Shown: positions 6,699-15,942 of the stretch, piece after piece
Position numbering within the stretch: the first letter of the stretch is position 1
Layout: every line of letters starts with the position of its first letter
DNA from: JAOUGY01 sp963792365
Lineage (GTDB): Bacteria; Actinomycetota; Acidimicrobiia; Spongiisociales; ZC4RG35
Direction: 5' to 3'
DNA length: 64,000 nt
Assembly: GCA_963792365.1 (NCBI GenBank)
Contig: CAWBVW010000001.1
Span: 620,001 to 684,000, forward strand
Translations under genes and position numbers: made by a program
The notes under the pieces: model-generated
Databases searched by the model: none
What the model was told of the DNA's origin: nothing
Seen by the model: only the letters and a program-made list of their open reading frames with translations

Positions 6699-8327
6699 GT
6701 GGCATTGACGAGACGCGGCTTCCTACGCTCGGCCGGGGCGCTCGGGTTGCTCGTGGCCGGGGGATGCAGGGTCGGGATCAGCAGCCCTGACACGACCTCG
6801 CTCGCTCCCGTTGAGCCACCGAACCTCGACCCGCCGGTCCGCACGGTTCCGACCACGGCAGCCGCGCCATCGTCGTCGGTGGCCGCTCCTCTCGCCGCAC
6901 CGACGCACGTGCGGGTGATGGCATCGACTTCGGCGATTCCCAATCTCGACCCCGTCAAGTGGGCTGAACCGGACATCCAACGTCTCTACCGACCGTGTAT
7001 CGAATCGTTGTACCGGTGGACCGAGCAGGGTGACATTGCTCCCGTGCTCGCCGCAGAACCGTGGCACGCCAGTCGGGACCAGCTGGTCTACACGGTACGG
7101 GTGAGGGACGGCGTGACATTCCACGACGGCTCGCCGCTGACTGCTGAATCCGTGGTCATGTCGTACCGCTCGGCGCTCGATCCCGGCAACGCTTCTCAAT
7201 GGTCGCCTCGGCTGGCGGCGGGCCTCGAGTCGGTGGAGTCCGCAGGATCGGACACAGTGACGTTTCGACTCTCACGACCGTTCTCGCCTTTCGAGACACT
7301 GCTGGCTCTCATCCCCATCGTGCCCTCGACGATCGTCTACCGACCCCAGGAGACGTACGCCCGAGCCCTCGTCGGGACCGGCCCCTTCCGTCTCGACTCG
7401 TGGGAGGAAGACGGCATCCTCAGGTATCGATCCTTCGACGGCTACCGCGGTCCGTCGGGTCACGTGCAAGAGCTCGAGGTGTGGTTCGGCGATGCGGAAG
7501 CCGCAGTCGAGGAGCTCACGAGGGGCTCGACGCAGCTCGCCGTCGCGATCGGGCCGGATTGGGACGGCCAAATGGTGACCGTCGCCCATCGCTCGATCGT
7601 GCGTTACCGGGCGCTGGCCAATCTCGACCCGACCCGGCCCACCTCCTCGCTCGCCTTTCGGCGGACACTGTCGGCGACCATCGATCGCTCCGCTGTCGTC
7701 GCCGAGGCGCTGGGGGGCAACGGGATGCCCATGTACTCCTTGCTCTCACCGACCACTGCCCACGCGCTCGACGAGGGCACCATCTTGGCCGCCGCCGTCG
7801 AGACCGAGCCTGACGCGAGCCTCGCTCCAACGGTCGACGGGCCGCTCATTGTCGTGTCGGTCGACGACCCGACGATCCGATCGGTGGCGGTGCGCGTGCA
7901 GAGCGCACTCGACGAAATGGGCATCGACTCTCAACTGTCGGTGGTGAGCGGCGCGGCGATCGCCGACATCCTCCGGCTTGGTGAACCCGGCAGCTTTGGG
8001 GACTTCGATCTCCTCGTGGCGGGGTCCTTCGCACAGCCGCTGACCGGATTCGCACCCGACTACGCCTACTTCGAGCGCCGCAGCGGGATGGTGACGAACG
8101 TCGCCAAAGCGGTCGACCCCGAATTCGACCGGCTGCTGGACGAGGCGGTGGCGGCGCCTCCAGATGAGCGGGCGTTTCGCTGGGGTGCCGTCCAGCGCTA
8201 CGACGTCACGTCCTCGCTCGTCGAGATACCGATCGTCGAGGGGCGATACGGCGAGGTGATCGGTGAAACCCTCGGCGACTACGAACCCTCACCCATGGGA
8301 ACCCTCGAAGGGCTTGCGGACATCTGA
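6699..8327 (+). CDS. Family-5 (peptide/nickel type) ABC substrate-binding lipoprotein
   Basis: 542 residues from GTG (6699). The N-terminus combines a twin-arginine-like TRRGFLRSAG with a lipobox ending in Cys23 (LLVAGGC), so it should be exported and lipid-anchored. A Pro/Thr/Ser/Ala-rich linker follows to about residue 70. Family-5 solute-binding features come next: IPNLDPVKWAEPDIQRLYRP, then VRVRDGVTFHDGSPLTAESVV. Such proteins bind oligopeptides or similar ligands for ABC importers. No permease or ATPase gene is adjacent, so it is an orphan here. The gene following it encodes oligopeptidase B, which hints at peptide use. Confidence 0.85.
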   Translation: MALTRRGFLRSAGALGLLVAGGCRVGISSPDTTSLAPVEPPNLDPPVRTVPTTAAAPSSSVAAPLAAPTHVRVMASTSAIPNLDPVKWAEPDIQRLYRPCIESLYRWTEQGDIAPVLAAEPWHASRDQLVYTVRVRDGVTFHDGSPLTAESVVMSYRSALDPGNASQWSPRLAAGLESVESAGSDTVTFRLSRPFSPFETLLALIPIVPSTIVYRPQETYARALVGTGPFRLDSWEEDGILRYRSFDGYRGPSGHVQELEVWFGDAEAAVEELTRGSTQLAVAIGPDWDGQMVTVAHRSIVRYRALANLDPTRPTSSLAFRRTLSATIDRSAVVAEALGGNGMPMYSLLSPTTAHALDEGTILAAAVETEPDASLAPTVDGPLIVVSVDDPTIRSVAVRVQSALDEMGIDSQLSVVSGAAIADILRLGEPGSFGDFDLLVAGSFAQPLTGFAPDYAYFERRSGMVTNVAKAVDPEFDRLLDEAVAAPPDERAFRWGAVQRYDVTSSLVEIPIVEGRYGEVIGETLGDYEPSPMGTLEGLADI

Positions 8328-8362
8328 GCGTGGCCCGCTCCGAGGTGGCACCGATTCACTCC

Positions 8363-8368
8363 TAGGCT
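8363..8368 (+). promoter_or_regulatory. Leaderless-type -10 box of ptrB
   Basis: TAGGCT lies six bases before the ATG of ptrB (8375), with no ribosome site between. This is the spacing expected when transcription starts at the start codon. Confidence 0.55.
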
Positions 8369-8374
8369 TCCCCC

Positions 8375-10405
8375 ATGCACGTACCCCAGGCCAAGAAGAT
8401 TCCAGTGGTTCGCGACATCCACGGCGAGACATTTGTCGATGAATACGCCTGGTTGCGCAACCGCAATGATCCCGACACGCTGGCGTACCTGGAAGCCGAG
8501 AACGAGCACACGGCCGCCAGCATGGACCATCTCCGACCGCTCCAGGAGCAGATCTTCGACGAAATCAAAGGCCGCACCCAGGAGACCGACCTCTCGGCAC
8601 CGGCGCGTCGAGGCGAATGGTGGTACGCCACCCGGACCGAGGAAGGCCGTCAGTACCCGACCTTCGTTCGAACCCATGGTGGACCGGACGGTCCTGAGCA
8701 GCTCCTCATCGACGTGAACGTCCTTGCCGAAGGCCATGAGTTCTGTCAGCTCGGCGCGCTTTCGGTCTCCCCCGATCAGCGGCTGGTCGCCTACTCGGTG
8801 AACACGGACGGGTCCGAGGAGTTCGTGCTCCGGATCCGAGACATCGAGTCGGGCGTCGACCTTCCAGACGTGCTCGAGGCCACCTACTACTCACTGGCGT
8901 GGTCCTCGGATGCCCGTCATCTCTTCTACACGACCCTCGACCACGCACACCGTCCCGACAAGATCTGGCGGCACGAGCTCGGCACCGCTCAGACCGCCGA
9001 CGTCACCATGGTCCATGAGGCAGACGAACGCCTGTTCCTGGGTGTCGGAACCACACAAGACGAGCTCTACGTTCTCGCCGTTGCGGAGAGCAAGACGACC
9101 AGCGAGGTGAAGTTCCTTCCGGCCGACAAGCCCGATGAGTCCTTCTCCGTGATCGTACCGCGGGTACACGGCGTCGAGTACTCGGTGGACCACAAGGATG
9201 GCCGGTGGCTCATCGTCACGAACGCGGGCGCCATCAATGGGAAGCTGCTCTCGGTGGCGGTCGATGACCCGGCCGACGTCATCGAGGTGATCTCCCACGA
9301 CGACGAGCGGAAGGTGGCCGGCGTGCTCGCCCTGGCCGACCACGTCGTGGTCGCTGGGCGGCGGAACGGCCTCACGTCGATCACGATCCTCCCGGGCGAC
9401 GGCGAGGAGTACCACCTCGACTTCGACGAACCCGTCTATACCGTGGGAATCGGGCGAAACCTCGAGTACGACACGCACACACTGCGCATCGGATATCAGT
9501 CCCTGGTAACGCCGGCCCGGGTGATCGATGTCGACCTCATCACGAGTGACCAGGTCGTCGTCAAGGAGACCCCGGTCCTGGGTGGATACGAGCCGAGGGA
9601 CTACGTATCTCGTCGCCTGTGGGCGACTGCCGCTGACGGCCAACGTATCCCGATGTCGGTGGTGCATCGTACCGATCTGGACCTGAGCGGCCCGGTACCG
9701 GTGCTCTTGTACGGCTACGGATCGTATGAGATCACCATCGACCCATGGTTCTCCGCCGCTCGGCTGTCACTTCTCGATCGTGGCGCAGTGTTCGCACTCG
9801 CCCACATCAGAGGTGGGGGTGAGATGGGACGACGCTGGTACGAGGACGGGAAGATGGCAGCCAAGGCCAACACGTTCACGGACTTCATCAGCTGTACCGA
9901 GCATCTGATCGACGAGGGGTGGACCACGAGCGACCAACTGGTCATCAGGGGCGGTTCTGCCGGCGGCCTGCTCATGGGCGCAGTGACCATCATGCGTCCC
10001 GACCTCTTCAAGGCTGTTGTCGCCGAGGTGCCGTTCGTCGACGTCATCAACACGATGCTCGACGAAACCATCCCTCTGACGGTGATCGAGTGGGAGGAAT
10101 GGGGAAACCCGAAAGAGGCCGATGACTACGGCTGGATGCGCGCGTACTCGCCGTACGACAACACGACGGACGCCGAGTACCCGGCGATGCTGGTTACCGC
10201 CGGGCTCAATGATCCACGTGTCGCCTATTGGGAACCGGCGAAGTGGGTGGCGCGGATGCGGGCGATCTCCCGTCATCGCGGACCACTGCTGCTCAAGACG
10301 GAGCTCGGGGCAGGACACTCGGGTCCTTCCGGGAGATACGACGCCTGGAAGGACGAGGCGTTCGTCCTCTCGTTCGTCCTGGACCAGATGGGTCTCGTGG
10401 CGTGA
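8375..10405 (+). CDS. ptrB: Oligopeptidase B (S9A prolyl-oligopeptidase family)
   Basis: 676 residues, close to the usual length of about 680. A cytoplasmic serine peptidase that cuts short peptides after basic residues. The N-terminal two thirds form the beta-propeller that admits only small substrates; the C-terminal third is an alpha/beta-hydrolase. The catalytic triad is visible: Ser528 in RGGSAGGLLMG, Asp613 in AGLNDPRV and His648 in GAGHSG. YGSYEITIDPWFS and HIRGGGEMGRRWY are typical oligopeptidase B strings. The start is supported by a leaderless-type TAGGCT six bases upstream. Its stop overlaps the start of the GNAT gene. Confidence 0.93.
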   Translation: MHVPQAKKIPVVRDIHGETFVDEYAWLRNRNDPDTLAYLEAENEHTAASMDHLRPLQEQIFDEIKGRTQETDLSAPARRGEWWYATRTEEGRQYPTFVRTHGGPDGPEQLLIDVNVLAEGHEFCQLGALSVSPDQRLVAYSVNTDGSEEFVLRIRDIESGVDLPDVLEATYYSLAWSSDARHLFYTTLDHAHRPDKIWRHELGTAQTADVTMVHEADERLFLGVGTTQDELYVLAVAESKTTSEVKFLPADKPDESFSVIVPRVHGVEYSVDHKDGRWLIVTNAGAINGKLLSVAVDDPADVIEVISHDDERKVAGVLALADHVVVAGRRNGLTSITILPGDGEEYHLDFDEPVYTVGIGRNLEYDTHTLRIGYQSLVTPARVIDVDLITSDQVVVKETPVLGGYEPRDYVSRRLWATAADGQRIPMSVVHRTDLDLSGPVPVLLYGYGSYEITIDPWFSAARLSLLDRGAVFALAHIRGGGEMGRRWYEDGKMAAKANTFTDFISCTEHLIDEGWTTSDQLVIRGGSAGGLLMGAVTIMRPDLFKAVVAEVPFVDVINTMLDETIPLTVIEWEEWGNPKEADDYGWMRAYSPYDNTTDAEYPAMLVTAGLNDPRVAYWEPAKWVARMRAISRHRGPLLLKTELGAGHSGPSGRYDAWKDEAFVLSFVLDQMGLVA

Positions 10406-10932
10406 AGGGGAGCGGACGGAACGGGGAGGTAGTCATTCGTCCGTTGACTCCGGGTGACGAACTCGAGATGTTCGGTCGCATCCTGTTGACCTCGTACCGC
10501 GCCCTGTCCGGCCATGTACCGGAGCCCGACTACGAAGCCGAGCTCGTCGACATCCGCACGCGCGTCGCCACCAACACCGTTTTCGGGGCACTCGCCGACA
10601 CTCGGCCCGTCGGGTGTGTGACGTTCGTCCCGGACGCCTCCGATCCCCACGCCGAACGCCTCGAGCCAGAGGAGGCGAGCTTTCGGATGCTCGGCGTGGC
10701 CCCCGACGCGCAAGGATCCGGAATCGGTGAGCAACTGGTGCACCGCTGCCTCCGCGAGTCGAGGGACACCGGCAAGGCTGCTGTGTTCATCTACTCCGGT
10801 CACTGGATGACAGGTGCACACCGCCTGTACGAACGGCTCGGTTTCACGCGAATGGCCGATCGCGACTGGCCGCTCGTCGATCCGCCGGTGACGCTCTTGG
10901 GATTCCGGTACGACCTGAGAGGTCTCCGATGA
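10402..10932 (+). CDS. GNAT-family N-acetyltransferase
   Basis: 176 residues from a GTG that overlaps the ptrB stop (GTGA), implying translational coupling. The fold is typical: VIRPLTPGDELEMFGRIL at the N-terminus, central RMLGVAPDAQGSGIGEQLV with the acetyl-CoA pyrophosphate loop (QGSGIG), then YERLGFTRMADRDW near the end. GNAT enzymes move an acetyl group from acetyl-CoA to amines; the substrate cannot be read from the sequence. Longer upstream frames run inside ptrB and are rejected. The stop overlaps the next gene as ATGA. Confidence 0.85.
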   Translation: MKGSGRNGEVVIRPLTPGDELEMFGRILLTSYRALSGHVPEPDYEAELVDIRTRVATNTVFGALADTRPVGCVTFVPDASDPHAERLEPEEASFRMLGVAPDAQGSGIGEQLVHRCLRESRDTGKAAVFIYSGHWMTGAHRLYERLGFTRMADRDWPLVDPPVTLLGFRYDLRGLR

Positions 10933-11204
10933 GAGATGTCGAGCGACCACCGCATCGCTGGGTGGGGATGGTGTCCCTGGCGTTGTACGTCGTCACAGGA
11001 GTCTTCCCGTATCTCGTCTCCGGATTGGTCGTACCGATCTGGGCGTTGGTCGTCTTGATGTTGTGTTGGGGCATCGGGCTCGCCGTCACGGCTCAGATGG
11101 CTCTCCGCCGGCCGGTCATCAGTCTGTTGGCTGTGCCCGGTGCGCTGCTGTTCTGGTGGGTATACGTCTCGGGAGGGGCAGCCTTGTTCGGATGGACTGC
11201 CTGA
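10929..11204 (+). CDS. Small membrane protein of unknown function
   Basis: 91 residues with three likely membrane helices (about residues 13-32, 36-54 and 61-85) joined by very short loops; ALRRPV is the only marked basic loop. The ATG overlaps the stop of the GNAT gene, so the two are probably made together. No family is recognised, and no catalytic or binding motif is visible. Confidence 0.65.
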   Translation: MRDVERPPHRWVGMVSLALYVVTGVFPYLVSGLVVPIWALVVLMLCWGIGLAVTAQMALRRPVISLLAVPGALLFWWVYVSGGAALFGWTA

Positions 11205-11358
11205 CATCGCGAACGCTCACCGACCCGTGACGGGCGGCGCCGGGGCTCATCCGTGTGAGCGGTGGCGTCGGGACGGGCGGCGGCACCCAATCGACCTCCC
11301 CCCTGACCTCTGACGTGAGGACCGTGGTGTCGAACTTCGAAGCGCTGGTGTCCCGTTC

Positions 11359-11386
11359 GTACGCTCGGACCAGGTACGCTCCGACC
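11359..11386 (+). repeat. Short direct repeat upstream of the cysteine synthase gene
   Basis: GTACGCTCGGACC (11359-11371) and GTACGCTCCGACC (11374-11386) differ at one base and start 15 bp apart, about 50 bp before the next gene. A tandem regulator site is possible. The rest of the 11205-11435 spacer shows nothing clear. Confidence 0.35.
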
Positions 11387-11435
11387 CCGCCGCCGGTACG
11401 GTGAACACGGAGTCCCAGACCCAGGAGTATTCCGA

Positions 11436-12362
11436 ATGGTCGACCGCCCAGGTGCCCTAGCCGGGATCGGCAACACCCCGATCGTCCGGTTGTCGAGCTT
11501 TCCCGGACCCGACTCAGGCGAAGTGTGGGTGAAACTCGAGGCCGCCAATCCCACTGGCTCGTACAAGGACCGGATGGCGCTTGCCATGATCGAAGCGGCT
11601 GAGCGCAGCGGCGAACTCCGACCCGGTCAGACCGTCGTCGAGTACACCGGTGGCTCGACGGGTAGTTCGCTGGCCTTCGTCTGTGCGATCAAGGGCTATC
11701 CGATTCGAATCGTCAGCTCCAATGCATTCGCCGAGGAGAAGCTCCAAACGATGCGAGCCTTCGGTGCCGACCTGGAACTGGTCCACAGCGATCACGGGAT
11801 CCACCCCGAGCTGATCCCTCAGATGGTCGCCCGGGCCGCCGAGATCGTCGAGGAAGTCGACGGGTATTGGACGGATCAACTCAACAACTTCCATACGCTC
11901 GACGGATACCGCGACATCGGCACCGAAATCGTCGACCAACTCGATGGGGAGGTCCACGGAGCTTGCCTCTACGTCGGAGTCGGTGGCGCCTACGTGGGGA
12001 CCGTGTCGCCGATGAAGGACCAATGGCCCGGGCTGATTCGCACCATCGTCGAGCCTGCCGAGTCGGCGGTCATCGCCGGCGGCGTGGCGGGCAGCCACCG
12101 GATCGAGGGAGGCGGAATCGGGTTCGTTCCGAGGATGATCACGCCCGACGTCTACGACCGACTCGATGCCGTGAGCAGCGAAGACGCGTTCGCGACTGCT
12201 CGCGACCTCGCGCGGACGGAGGGGATTTGGACAGGTCCAAGCGGGGGGGCCAACGTGCTCGCCGCAACACGCCTTGCTCGCGAACTGGGCCCAGGCCATC
12301 GGGTTGTGACGGTGCAACCCGACTCCGGTCTCAAGTATCTCGCCGGAGACCTCTACCGGTGA
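11436..12362 (+). CDS. Cysteine synthase family PLP enzyme (CysK/CysM type)
   Basis: 308 residues. Joins sulfide (or another sulfur donor) to O-acetylserine or O-phosphoserine to make cysteine. The PLP lysine is Lys44 in NPTGSYKDRMAL; the phosphate-binding loop is EYTGGSTGSSLA, followed by the expected KGYPIRIVSS. GVGGAYVGTVSPM and the C-terminal TVQPDSGLKYL match the family. The GPSGGANVLAATR segment is the second phosphate/substrate loop. The start ATG has AGGAG eight bases upstream. No cysE is adjacent. A cystathionine beta-synthase-like role cannot be fully excluded. The gene ends 7 bp before a strong hairpin. Confidence 0.87.
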   Translation: MVDRPGALAGIGNTPIVRLSSFPGPDSGEVWVKLEAANPTGSYKDRMALAMIEAAERSGELRPGQTVVEYTGGSTGSSLAFVCAIKGYPIRIVSSNAFAEEKLQTMRAFGADLELVHSDHGIHPELIPQMVARAAEIVEEVDGYWTDQLNNFHTLDGYRDIGTEIVDQLDGEVHGACLYVGVGGAYVGTVSPMKDQWPGLIRTIVEPAESAVIAGGVAGSHRIEGGGIGFVPRMITPDVYDRLDAVSSEDAFATARDLARTEGIWTGPSGGANVLAATRLARELGPGHRVVTVQPDSGLKYLAGDLYR

Positions 12363-12368
12363 ACGAGT

Positions 12369-12423
12369 CGGGTTTTCGCGCACAAAAGGTGCGTTATTCA
12401 CGCACTTTGTGCGCGAAAACCCG
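12369..12423. terminator. Long hairpin between convergent genes
   Basis: Perfect 18-bp arms (12369-12386 and 12406-12423, beginning CGGGTTTTCGCGCACAAA). An inner 5-bp stem (12389-12393 with 12401-12405) and a 7-nt loop lie inside, after a two-base bulge. It sits between the stops of the cysteine synthase and acyl-CoA ligase genes and can work in both directions. Confidence 0.8.
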
Positions 12424-12426
12424 GTC

Positions 12427-14097
12427 TCAGTCCATCAGCAGTTCGGAGTACTGGTCACGAACCACCTTCTTGTCGAACTTGCCGGTACCGGTTTTGGGTA
12501 TGGCTTCGATGAAGACCACTGCGTTCGGCAGCCACCAGTGCGCCACCCGAGGTTCGAGCCAAGCGAGCAGCTCCTCTTCCGAGAGCTCTGAATCGGGGCG
12601 CCGGACGACGAAGGCCGCCGGCCGCTCCTGCCACTTCGGGTGTTTCAACCCAACCACCGTCGCCTCCGCCACCTCGGGATGAGCCATCAGCTCGTTCTCG
12701 AGGTCGAGCGACGAGATCCACTCGCCTCCGGATTTGATGACGTCCTTTGCGCGGTCGGTGATCCGGATGTACCCCTCGGGCGTGACCTTGCACACGTCAC
12801 CGGTTCGCATCCATCCGTCCACGAACGACTGAGGGCTCCGGCTGTCCTTGTAGTACTCGGCGGCGATCCACGGACCCCGGATGAGGAGCTCCCCGAATGC
12901 CTCTCCGTCGTGCGGCAGGGCCTCTCCCAGCTCGTCGACGATCTTGTACTGGAGGCCCGGCACGATTCGACCCGCCGACTCCAGGATGTCGAGTTGCCGT
13001 TCGAAGGGGTCGTCTTCCATCCACGGGGCGAGCTGGGCGACTGACGCCACGGGGTTGGTCTCGGTCATCCCCCACCCCTGGACAACCCTGATCTGTCGTT
13101 CGTTCCAGAACCACTCGATCAAGGCCCGCGGCACCGCCGAACCACCGCACAGGAAGGCCCGAAGGCTCGAGGTGTCGATCTCGGGATGGTCCATCAGGCG
13201 ATGCTGGACGCCGAGCCACACGGTGGGGACTCCGGCCGAGAAGGTGATCTGCTCTCGCTCGATCAGGCCGAGGATGCCCTCAGGACTCAGGTCCGGTCCG
13301 GGATATGTGAGCTTGGCGCCCATGGGAACCGCCTGGAAGGGATACCCCCACGCCGCAGCGTGGAACATGGGCACCACCGGCAGCAGGCTGTCCGAGGCCG
13401 ATATGGGGAAGTTGGCCAGGTTGGACACGGTGTGGAGGTAGGTGGATCGTTGGGTGTAGGCGACGCCCTTTGGGTTACCGGTGGTCCCCGACGTGTAGCA
13501 GAACATCATCGGAGACCGCTCATCGAGGAGCGGCCAGGCGCCGTGCGGTTCCACACCGTCGATGAGATCCTCGTAGGCGATGGCGCCGGGCAGACCCGAG
13601 GCGTCGCCGCCCATCACCACCAGATGCTCGACCGTCTCGAACTGGTCGACGAGCGGGGCAATGAGCGGCACGAGGCCGGGATCGACGAAGATCGCCTTGT
13701 CAGCGCCGTGATTGACGATGTAGACGAGCTGGTCGGGGAAGAGCCGGATGTTGAGCGTGTGGCAGATCCGCCCGGTATTGGCGGTCGCCCAGTACAGCTC
13801 GTGATGACGGAGGTTGTTCCAGGCGAACGTGCCGACCGGATCGCCCGGCTCGATGCCCAACCTCGTGCCCATGGCGGTGGCCAGGCGGCGGACCCGACCA
13901 TCGGTCTCGCCGTAGGTGGTCCGCACGATGCTCGAGTCGTGCTCCACCGAGACGATCTCGCGATCCGGGTAGTGCCGTACCCCGTGGTCGTACAGCGTCG
14001 ACATCAACAGCGGGAAGTCGTCCTGCATGTGCATGATGCCCCGAGGGTAAGACGTCACCTGGAGGTGCGACGGCGGGAACCGGGGAAATCGAGCCAT
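12427..14097 (-). CDS. AMP-forming long-chain acyl-CoA ligase (FadD-like)
   Basis: 556 residues from ATG 14097, which has GGAGG five bases upstream. Many relatives begin nearer MHMQDDFPL (ATG 14034, 535 residues), so the start is not settled. The enzyme activates a carboxylic acid as acyl-AMP and then forms the CoA thioester. ANL-superfamily motifs are in order: YTSGTTGNPKG (about residue 201), the GWGMTETNP adenine loop, TGDVCKVTPEGYIRITDRAKD with the hinge, KSGGEWISS, and the C-terminal catalytic lysine in PKTGTGKFDKK. Substrate chain length cannot be judged. It is divergent from prfC. Confidence 0.9.
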   Translation of the reverse strand: MARFPRFPPSHLQVTSYPRGIMHMQDDFPLLMSTLYDHGVRHYPDREIVSVEHDSSIVRTTYGETDGRVRRLATAMGTRLGIEPGDPVGTFAWNNLRHHELYWATANTGRICHTLNIRLFPDQLVYIVNHGADKAIFVDPGLVPLIAPLVDQFETVEHLVVMGGDASGLPGAIAYEDLIDGVEPHGAWPLLDERSPMMFCYTSGTTGNPKGVAYTQRSTYLHTVSNLANFPISASDSLLPVVPMFHAAAWGYPFQAVPMGAKLTYPGPDLSPEGILGLIEREQITFSAGVPTVWLGVQHRLMDHPEIDTSSLRAFLCGGSAVPRALIEWFWNERQIRVVQGWGMTETNPVASVAQLAPWMEDDPFERQLDILESAGRIVPGLQYKIVDELGEALPHDGEAFGELLIRGPWIAAEYYKDSRSPQSFVDGWMRTGDVCKVTPEGYIRITDRAKDVIKSGGEWISSLDLENELMAHPEVAEATVVGLKHPKWQERPAAFVVRRPDSELSEEELLAWLEPRVAHWWLPNAVVFIEAIPKTGTGKFDKKVVRDQYSELLMD

Positions 14098-14162
14098 GGC
14101 CGCCTCCGACGCGATCGGCTTCGCCCGACGAGCAGGTAACGTCAGGGTTCCACGCCGACCTC

Positions 14163-14189
14163 TCGACGCCGCCAGCGAGGCGGCGTCGA
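14163..14189. promoter_or_regulatory. GC-rich inverted repeat upstream of prfC
   Basis: Perfect 11-bp arms (14163-14173 and 14179-14189, TCGACGCCGCC and its complement) with a 5-nt AGCGA loop, 30 bp before the prfC start. It also lies upstream of the divergent acyl-CoA ligase. It could be an operator or a leader hairpin affecting RF3 translation. Confidence 0.45.
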
Positions 14190-14218
14190 TCGCGAGACCG
14201 CACCTCCGACTGGACCAC

Positions 14219-15799
14219 ATGACGACCTCTTCAGATCCGATCTCACAAGCACGGCGCCGCCGAACCTTCGCAATCATTTCGCACCCGGACGCCGGCAAGA
14301 CCACCGTCACCGAGAAGCTCCTCCTGTACTCGGGCGCCATCGAACAGGCAGGCGCCGTCAAGGCTCGCGCCGGTCGGCAGAAGGACGTGACGTCCGACTG
14401 GATGGAGCTCGAGCGAGAACGAGGGATCTCGATCACGTCGACCGCTCTCCAGTTCAACCACGCGAACCTCGTCTTCAATCTTCTCGACACACCCGGCCAC
14501 CGCGACTTCTCCGAGGACACATACCGCGTGTTGTCGGCCGTCGACTCGGCAGTGATCGTGCTCGACGCCGCCCGCGGGATCCAGGAACAGACGCTCAAGC
14601 TGTTCCACGTCGCCCAGGCTCGGGGCATCCCACTCATCACTTTCATCAACAAATGCGACCGACCGGGGCTCTCGCCCCTCGAGCTCATCGACGACATCGA
14701 GTCTCAACTCGGCATCGTCGCGACCCCCGTGACCTGGCCCGTCGGGGGCGGCGTGGACTTCGAAGGCGTGATCGATCGCCGGAACCGCCAGCTGTGGGAG
14801 TTCGATCGGACCCCTCATGGCGGAACGCGGGGTGCCGAACGTGTGCGCTCGATCGAACCGCACGCCGATGACAATGAAGTTCGCACCCATGCCTGGCACG
14901 ACGTGGAGCTCCTCGACGAGATCGGCGCACGCCACGACCAGGAGGCCTTCGAGGCGGGAGCCTCAACGCCGGTTTTCTTCGGATCCGCGCTGTGGAACTT
15001 CGGGATCCGGCTCCTTCTCGACGCCATCGCCGGGATGGCACCGCCACCGGCGCCACAGGCCGATGCCGCAGGCCAGAAGCGTGCGCTCGATGGGCCGGTG
15101 TCAGGAACGGTTTTCAAGGTGCAGGCCAATCTCGATCCCCGGCACCGCGACCGGATCGCCTACGTGCGGGTCTGCTCCGGGCGCTTCGAGCGGGGGATGT
15201 CGCTGATCAACCATCGAACGGGCAAGAGCCTCACGACCAAGCACGCCCACAGCGTGTTCGGTCGGGAACGGGACACCGTCGAGGAGGCATTTCCGGGCGA
15301 CATCGTGGGACTCATCAACGCTACCGATGTGACAGTGGGCGACAGCCTCAGCCTCGACGGCGACGTCGAGTTTCCGCCGATGCCGGTGTTCGCCCCTGAA
15401 CTCTTCCGGACGGCGCGCAGTCTCGACACATCGAAGGCGAAGCGCTTCCGCACCGGGATCGACCACCTCGACCAAGAGGGAGTGATCCAAGTGCTCCGAA
15501 CCAACGCAGGCGGCGATCGCGAGCCCATTCTCGGTGCGGTCGGTCAGATGCAATTCGACGTGGCGCTCCATCGACTCGAGAACGAGTTCGGCGCCAAGGT
15601 GATCTTCGAGGCGACGCCCTACACCGTTGCCCGGCGCACCACGGCGGGGGATATCGATCTGCTCGGCCGGCTGCGTGACGTGGCCGTGGCACGTCGAGCC
15701 AACGGTGAGATCCTCGCGCTCTTCACATCTCGGCATCGCGTCGAATCGACGCTCCGCACACATCCGGACCTCACCCTGGAACCGATCCTCGGGCCCTGA
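14219..15799 (+). CDS. prfC: Peptide chain release factor 3 (RF3)
   Basis: 526 residues, normal RF3 length. A ribosomal GTPase that recycles RF1/RF2 after termination. The G1 loop SHPDAGKTT lies at residues 21-29, G2 is in RERGISITST, G3 is DTPGHRDFSEDTYR and G4 is NKCDRPG. The RF3-specific string ARAGRQKDVTSDWMELE is present, as are the C-terminal GAVGQMQFDVALHRLENEFGA segments. The ATG at 14219 gives the usual N-terminus; longer in-frame sequence upstream is compositionally unlike RF3. No clear ribosome site is seen. A strong hairpin (15828-15862) follows the gene. Confidence 0.95.
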   Translation: MTTSSDPISQARRRRTFAIISHPDAGKTTVTEKLLLYSGAIEQAGAVKARAGRQKDVTSDWMELERERGISITSTALQFNHANLVFNLLDTPGHRDFSEDTYRVLSAVDSAVIVLDAARGIQEQTLKLFHVAQARGIPLITFINKCDRPGLSPLELIDDIESQLGIVATPVTWPVGGGVDFEGVIDRRNRQLWEFDRTPHGGTRGAERVRSIEPHADDNEVRTHAWHDVELLDEIGARHDQEAFEAGASTPVFFGSALWNFGIRLLLDAIAGMAPPPAPQADAAGQKRALDGPVSGTVFKVQANLDPRHRDRIAYVRVCSGRFERGMSLINHRTGKSLTTKHAHSVFGRERDTVEEAFPGDIVGLINATDVTVGDSLSLDGDVEFPPMPVFAPELFRTARSLDTSKAKRFRTGIDHLDQEGVIQVLRTNAGGDREPILGAVGQMQFDVALHRLENEFGAKVIFEATPYTVARRTTAGDIDLLGRLRDVAVARRANGEILALFTSRHRVESTLRTHPDLTLEPILGP

Positions 15800-15827
15800 C
15801 CCAGGGCTACGAAGCGGGACCGCTCGA

Positions 15828-15862
15828 CGGCTGTGTGGCCCGGACGTCGGGCCACACAGCCG
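15828..15862 (+). terminator. Hairpin terminator after prfC
   Basis: Perfect 15-bp arms (15828-15842 and 15848-15862, CGGCTGTGTGGCCCG and complement) with a GACGT loop, 28 bp after the prfC stop. No U-tract follows, as is common in high-GC genomes. Confidence 0.75.
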
Positions 15863-15942
15863 AGCCCTAGCCTGACGGGAGGACCCGGAAGGGCGGCACC
15901 CATCATTCGGGCACCGACGACGAGCACATCCCAGGAGGAGCG

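Noticed and set aside
12900..14218. Plus-strand frames opposite the acyl-CoA ligase
   Set aside because: They lack motifs and are antisense shadows; the minus-strand ligase has all ANL motifs in order.
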